A DNA stretch of 64,000 bases from contig OZ017802.1 of the NCBI GenBank assembly GCA_963969395.1, positions 7,752,501 through 7,816,500 on the forward strand, given 5' to 3'. Under the pieces are notes generated by a model. The model did no database searches, had not been told where the DNA came from, and saw nothing but the letters and a program-made list of their open reading frames with translations. Of this stretch, positions 58,883-64,000 are shown in pieces. Source of the stretch: Pseudoscleropodium purum. Its lineage: Eukaryota > Streptophyta > Bryopsida > Hypnales > Brachytheciaceae. Position 1 is the first letter of the stretch. Each line of letters opens with the position of its first letter. The position numbers were made by a program, and so were the translations under genes.

Positions 58883-60035
58883 TTAACCCGTAAAGGACCA
58901 AACGGCATTTTTTGGCAACATAGCGATTTTGGGCAACTCACTACCAACAAAATTTTTATTTGTTTTCTTTAAATTTTTCACACAATATGTGCATGAAGAG
59001 TATCCTTAAGGCCCAATAGATTTTATATCTTTTGACTACATGGTTAAAACGTTATTGTATGAAGTGTAATTTCAATGAATCGTAAACAACTTGGGCAACT
59101 CATAAAATTTCTTTAAAAATCACTTTCTTTTTAAGAAACAAAAATTTGAAACTATTTTCTACATTTACATATACATGGAAAGCTTTGAACCATTCCATTT
59201 TGATTAATGTAGTTATAGATTTTCTATTTTTAAGTAAACTTTGAAATCCTTTATTTCACTCAATTTCAATATTTAAAAAATAAATTAAAAAAATGAATGT
59301 AGATTGTTTATTACAACATTACAAGCATTGGAATAGGAATTTTTTCAATTCCATAAATAAATTCTTAACAATTTAGTATTTTGAATCATTCTCTGTTTTT
59401 TTTCTACTTACTATTTTTTTCTTATATGTTGTACAATTCCAAATGAATTGAAAATTTTCAAGTATATAGCCAACTTGCCTTGAAGAATGAATTCAAAGAA
59501 GCACTACCATTTTGGACATTTTTTCATGCAAACGTAACCTTCTGAAGTGCAACTATCCAATTTTTTGCAAGGCCAAAAAGAAGGCTTTTCATTAGAAGAG
59601 TTTTGGGGGGTCTAGAAGCTTTTTTTGGACATGTTCTCCCACAACTGTTCCTTGCAACGAGGAGAACGGCCCGCTATCAAAATTTCCTTTATCATAAAAA
59701 AAAAGAAAAAGAAATTGGGTCAATGATGTGGTAGGACTCGGCCACGTCAAACCGCTACGCCGAACCTATTTCCTATGTTCGTAGGCTGTGATAACTTGTA
59801 GGCATCCAAAGGCCCCAAAATCTTCTAATAGATCAATTCAAACATTAGTATCTTGCAATCTACAAAGGGAAAATTTTTGAATTTTTTTTCACATCTTTCC
59901 AAACTAGCATACTACAATATCCTATGGTTACATGAGTTAAAAATATTTTTTTCTCTAAAATTTGAAATTTATACTAGAAATGGCAATTTTGGAGTGTTTT
60001 TGGTGAAAACTTAGTCAAAAACCTTTAGAGATTAA
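58883..60035 (+). repeat. TTAA-flanked element carrying a MITE insertion
   Basis: Starts TTAACCCGTAAAGGACC and ends CCTTTAGAGATTAA. Without the 239-bp insertion at 59,591-59,829 it is about 914 bp, close to the family length. A short internal segment around 59,210 is deleted relative to the other copies. Confidence 0.85.
59591..59829. mobile_element. GC-rich MITE, copy 1
   Basis: Starts ATTAGAAGAGTTTTGGGGGG and ends CCCCAAAATCTTCTAAT. The interior includes ACTCGGCCACGTCAAACCGC and an A-rich tract. It lies between 'gaaggcttttc' and 'atcaattcaaacattagtatc' of the host TTAA element. About 80% similar by eye to 60,953-61,209. Confidence 0.85.
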
Positions 60036-60517
60036 CAGTGACTAAGTCTATTTCTTATCAACCATTTCTAATCATAAAATGAAATCACTTCTTATAAATC
60101 TTGAATTATTCACTTAGTCATAGACTCTTTGAGCTAAAAATATTGTTCAAATCTTAGAACTTTGTCTGCACTTGAAATTTTAATTTTAATTAAAAAAAAT
60201 TGACCTTCCTCTATGATTTTTGTGCCTCTAGATGGGCCTTTACTTAGTTTTTAAAAATGATTACTATTGTTTTGGTTCAAGGGAGGGGTGACATCACCAA
60301 TAGGCTCCAAGGCATCCTTCATTTAGGGTTTGGCACTCAATACACATCCAATTCAAGGGCTTTACATAGATGTACATTCAAGGGCATTTATTACCTCTGT
60401 TTTTTTGCCATTGAGCATTCAATGGTAGCCGAAGCCTTTCTTCTTTAATCTAATGTTTATTGTTGGATCTCAATTGTGTGTTAAAGCTTTAAGGTAGAAG
60501 TACATATTTGTTATATC
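60036..60517. other. AT-rich intergenic DNA between two TTAA elements
   Basis: No repeat end recognised; the 63-residue frame at 60,257-60,448 is unassigned. Confidence 0.4.
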
Positions 60518-60810
60518 TTAACCTCTAAAGGCCAGAGACTATGTTTTCATCAAAAGTGCTTCAAAACTACCATTTCTAATACAAGTATCAAATTTATAAG
60601 AGAATTTTTTTTGGAAACATGTAACCACAAGAACTTGTAGCTCACTAGTTTGAGAAGATGTGAAAAATTTCAGAAATTTCCACCTTGTAGATTGCAAGAT
60701 ATTAGCATTTGAATTGACAAAAATCTTTTTTTTGGTCTTATAAAAAATTGGACACATGCACTTCACAAGGTCAGATTTGTATGAGAAAATGGTGGTAATT
60801 CTTTGGATTT

Positions 60811-61276
60811 TGTTAAAAAATAAAATTATTATCTTATACACTCACCAACTCATTATAGGAGGTTAGGCAAATAGGGAATATTTTAGATTGATAGGAGAGG
60901 AGAACTATTCATCTTCTCTCTCCTTGATTATATTTAAACACTTCTTTGAATCATTAGAAGATTTTGGGGGACTCCGGAAGCCTATTTCGGGCATGTTTCC
61001 CACAACGAAGGGAACAACCTCCTATCAAAAAAAAATTAAAAAAAAATTAAATTAAATTCTTCAAATGCCATAAAAAGTTTAAAAAAAATTTGGGCAATGA
61101 CATACATGGCAGGGGCTCGGCCACGTCATTCCACTACACCAAACCTATTCCCTGCGTTCATAGGTTGCAATAATTTGCAAGCTTCCAAAGGCCCCTAAAA
61201 TCTTCTAATGACACACTTAGTTATTCTTGCATATTTTGCTTGTGTTTTCTATGTGTAGTTTTTTGTGTTCACAACA
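60811..61276. mobile_element. Putative solo LTR containing a MITE
   Basis: The insertion in the host element starts TGTTAAAAAATAAAATTATT and ends TTTTGTGTTCACAACA, so it is bounded by TGTT...AACA. The flanks are GATTT and AATTC; uninterrupted host copies have GATTC there, so a one-mismatch-each 5-bp duplication is plausible. Net of the inner MITE it is about 209 bp. No internal retroelement sequence is left. Confidence 0.6.
60953..61209. mobile_element. GC-rich MITE, copy 2
   Basis: Starts ATTAGAAGATTTTGGGGGAC and ends CCCCTAAAATCTTCTAAT. The inverted ends match over about 29 bp through GGAAGC / GCTTCC. The interior shares GGGCATGTT-CCCACAAC, GGCTCGGCCACGTCA and CCAAACCTATT-CCTG-GTTC with copy 1. 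It sits inside the putative solo LTR. Confidence 0.87.
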
Positions 61277-61914
61277 AATTCATCCTTCAAGGCAAATTGG
61301 CTACATGCTAGAATAATTTCAAATTGTTTGAAATTGCACAACATACAAGAAAAAAATAGTAAGTAGAAAAAAATAGATAATGATTCAAAGTATTAAATTG
61401 TTAATAATTTAATTATACAATTGAAAAATGACAATCCCCATGGTTGTAAAGTAGTAATAAATAATCTACATCATATGCTTTTATTTTTTTCAAATAATAT
61501 TAAAAATTGAGTTAAACAAAGGACTCCAAAGTTTATTTTAGAGTAAGAAATCCTTAAGTGCCTACAATCTAGAATACCTCATAACTTTCATCTTGTAAAT
61601 TAAAATGGAATGATTCAAAGCTTTCTACATATATATAAATCTTAGAAAACCAATTTCAATTTTTTATCTTGAAAAAAATGATTTTTTAAGAAATTTTTGG
61701 GTTGCCCCCTATGCATTGAAAATTACATATCATGCAATAACTTTTGAACTAGGTAGTCAAAAGTTATGAAAATTGTTGGGCCTTAAAGCTACTCCTTGGG
61801 CACATGTTTTGTGAAAATTAAAAAAGAAAAATCCATTTGTAGTGAACTACCCAAAATTGCTACGTTATCAAAAAATGTAGTTTTGTCCTTCAAGGGTTGA
61901 GCATTTTAGCCTAT

Positions 61915-62135
61915 AAGATATGGGAAATTTGTTGAGATTTTGAGCTCAATGAGTACAAACATAAGGATGAAGAAGAATGAAAAAATAAAATAAATTATAA
62001 AAAAATTCCTAAGAATGAATATTTTATTCAATTTTGACCTCATAGACTCACCTATTACAATTAATTTTGGTTCTTCTCTCTAAGCAAAGAAAGAAGAGAG
62101 ATGAATGAATGAGAAGGTACAAAGAGCGAATCTTT
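61915..62135. repeat. Dispersed repeat (left part), second copy of 14455-14830
   Basis: Collinear with 14.46-14.70 kb. Its continuation lies at 63,058-63,145 after the TTAA element ('cacaataggttagcctatgg' versus 'cacaataggtcaacccatat'). Confidence 0.7.
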
Positions 62136-63057
62136 TTAACCCTTGAAGGACCAAGGTGCATTTCTTGGCAACATAACTTTTGGGGGTAGGTGCATGTCAT
62201 TGGAGATTTCCATATTTTTGGCCCAGATTTTAATAGAAGGTGTGGACAAGTAATATTTTTTACGTGCACTAAATTTTAGGACATTTTAAAATATAAGTCA
62301 AAAGTTACGGCCTAATATGTAGTTTATTTCTCAACTTAGGCTGTTTGGGTAGTTTGGGCAGATTTGAAAAAAATCACTTTTTTCAAAAACAAAAATTTGA
62401 AATTAATTTTTTAGATTTATATATATAGGAAGCTTTGAATCTTTCCATTTTGATCAAGGAGTCAAAAGTTATGAGGTGTTTTAGTTTGCGGACGGTCATG
62501 GATTCTCTACTCCAAAATATACTTTGCAATTCTTTATTGAACTCAATTTTCAATATTTTGAAAAAAATAAAAATATTCCGTGAAGATTTTTTATTATAAC
62601 ATTACAACCATTGGGATTGGAATTTTTTGATTCTATCACAATTTACTATTTTGATTCATTTTCTACTTCTTTCTACTCCTTTTTTTCCTATATGTTATGT
62701 AATTCCAAATGATTTGAAATTTTCCAAGCATGTAGCCAACTTGCCTTGAAGAATGAATCTAAAGAGTTTCAACCATTTTGGACATTTTTTCATACAAATG
62801 TAACTTAGTAAAGTGCAACTGCCCAATTTTTTGCAGGGCCCAAAAAAGGCTTTTTATCACTTCAAGTGCTAATATCTTGCAATCTACATAGTGGAAATTT
62901 TTGAAATTTTTTCTACATTTTTCAAAATTATCATACTACAAAATCCTGTAATTTGATGTGTTTAAAAATGTCTTAAATTTTTTTTTATACTTGTCCTAAA
63001 AATGACAATTTTTGAGCATTTTTGGTGAAAACGTAGTTAAGGAACTTTAGAAGTTAA
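62136..63057 (+). repeat. TTAA-flanked element inserted in a dispersed repeat
   Basis: Starts TTAACCCTTGAAGGACC and ends ACTTTAGAAGTTAA, 922 bp. It splits the repeat also found at 14.46-14.83 kb, giving a related sequence without the insertion for comparison. The early internal part (62,170-62,340) differs from the 55,209 copy and resembles the copy at 63,450, so at least two subfamilies exist. Confidence 0.85.
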
Positions 63058-63145
63058 TAAACAATGCATCCAGTTGTTGCCCACAATAGGTTAGCCTATG
63101 GAAGCAATTACAGAGGGGTTGTCCAAAATAGGTACTTCTAACATT

Positions 63146-63377
63146 TGTTATTATAAGAATTGTTGTTGGAGCCCAAATTTACATTGTAAAGATGTTTGCT
63201 TCCTACTATATTCTATTGTATATTAGGATATAGGATCGTTGTAAAAGCATTTCTTTTTAGCTAGTCTATGAGATATCTAAGCATGTAGTAAGCTGAGTTT
63301 GTGATGGGAAGACAACAAACTTGATAAGAGTGTCTAGGGCTACCAGTTTGGAAAGGACATGGCATGGAGTTTGATAT
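63146..63377. other. AT-rich intergenic DNA
   Basis: Nothing recognised. Confidence 0.4.
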
Positions 63378-64000
63378 CACTACAAGAGAAAGGGATCTTT
63401 TAAGTGAGTTTTTAAATAGTCATAGATATAAGATTATAAGTGATGATCTTTAATTCCTAAAAGACCAAATTGTGTTTTTTGCCTACATAAATTTTTTGGA
63501 TAGGTGTGTTTGACTAAAGATTTTCATATTTTTGACCCAAATTTTAGTAGAAGGTGAGGATGAGGAATATCTTTCATATGCACTGAATTTTATGACATTT
63601 GAAAATAGGAGCCAAAAGTTATAGCCTAATATGTTACTTTCTTTTGTAAATGGGCGGTTTGGGTAGATAAGAAAAAAACACTTTTTGCATTAAAAAAAAA
63701 TTTGAAATTGATTTTCTAGAGTTTTATATTCATGAAAAGCTTTGAATCATTTCATTTTAATCAATGAGTGAAAAATTTTAAAGATTTTTTTGTTTGTGGG
63801 CAATTATAGATTTTTTACTCTAAAATAAACTTTGAAGTACTTTATCTTACTCAATTTTCCATATTTTTGAAAAAAAATAAAACCATAGGATGTAGATTGT
63901 TTATTTCGACATTCCAACCATTAGAATCAACATTTTTCAATTCCATTATTTAATTCTTAACAATTTAGTATTTTGAATCATTCTCTACTATTGTCTACTT
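63378..64000. mobile_element. CACTA-type element carrying a TTAA element, cut by window end
   Basis: Begins CACTACAAGAGAAAGGGATC and continues TTTTAAGTGAGTTTTTAAAT then ATAAGATTATAAGTGATGAT, matching the left arm of the element at 2954. The TTAA element begins at 63,450 at the same junction as in the first copy. The right arm lies beyond the window. Confidence 0.8.
63450..64000 (+). repeat. TTAA-flanked element, last copy (right part outside window)
   Basis: Starts TTAATTCCTAAAAGACC. The next 200 bp match the subfamily at 62,136 ('catatttttgacccaaattt', 'gtagaaggtg'); further on come the common landmarks 'gctttgaatcatttcatttt' and 'ctctaaaataaactttgaag'. Confidence 0.8.

Larger units (their letters stand above)
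60518..61900 (-). repeat. TTAA-flanked element with nested insertions
   Basis: Inverse orientation. Starts TTAACCTCTAAAGGCC and ends with the degenerate 'ccttcaagggttga'. It is interrupted at 60,811-61,276; without this the host is about 917 bp. All family landmarks are present on both sides. Confidence 0.85.

Overview
This window is nuclear DNA of a land plant. The genes are split by GT-AG introns. One encodes a protein of the plant-specific EFFECTOR OF TRANSCRIPTION (ET) family, and another a plastid-type EamA/DMT transporter with a Ser/Arg-rich, transit-like N-terminus. The background is very AT-rich and full of non-autonomous DNA transposons and decayed retroelements. Short introns (about 120-525 bp), low gene density and the look of the proteins suggest a non-flowering lineage such as a moss. 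That placement is inference and cannot be proved from this window.

Only three genes are well supported, all on the minus strand. (1) 7938-8642 encodes a 59-residue PMP3/RCI2 membrane proteolipid in two exons. (2) 10239-12609 encodes a four-exon ET protein with a GIY-YIG domain and one Cys/His ET repeat, about 580 aa. (3) 46454-49550 encodes a four-exon EamA/DMT transporter of about 789 aa with a long Ala/Pro-rich tail. The genes lie in two moderately GC-rich islands, about 7.6-14.1 kb and 44-51 kb. No operon-like or pathway link between them is visible. No tRNA, rRNA or CRISPR was recognised.

The rest is repeat-derived. The dominant unit is a family of about 920-940 bp elements with ends TTAA-CCCCTAAAGG ... 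CCTTTAGGGG-TTAA. Copies or fragments lie at 1-695, 3028-3956, 4606-5542, 16655-16996, 55209-56143, 58883-60035, 60518-61900, 62136-63057 and 63450-64000 (cut by the window end). A related sequence at about 14.7 kb looks like a site without the insertion and supports a TTAA target-site duplication. Two copies (3028-3956 and 63450 onward) sit at the same position inside a CACTA-type element whose ends read CACTACAAGA, so a composite element appears to have been amplified.

Other insertions are nested in these elements: a GC-rich MITE pair with 29-bp inverted ends (59591-59829, 60953-61209), a putative solo LTR (60811-61276), and a long fold-back element (56929-57650) for which a related uninterrupted site exists near 21.1 kb. 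Decayed coding remnants of a hAT-like transposase (28150-28970, minus) and a Ty1/copia polymerase (about 41.39-42.2 kb, plus) can be read by eye. A compact GC-rich inverted-repeat block (34264-34480) is unlike anything around it.
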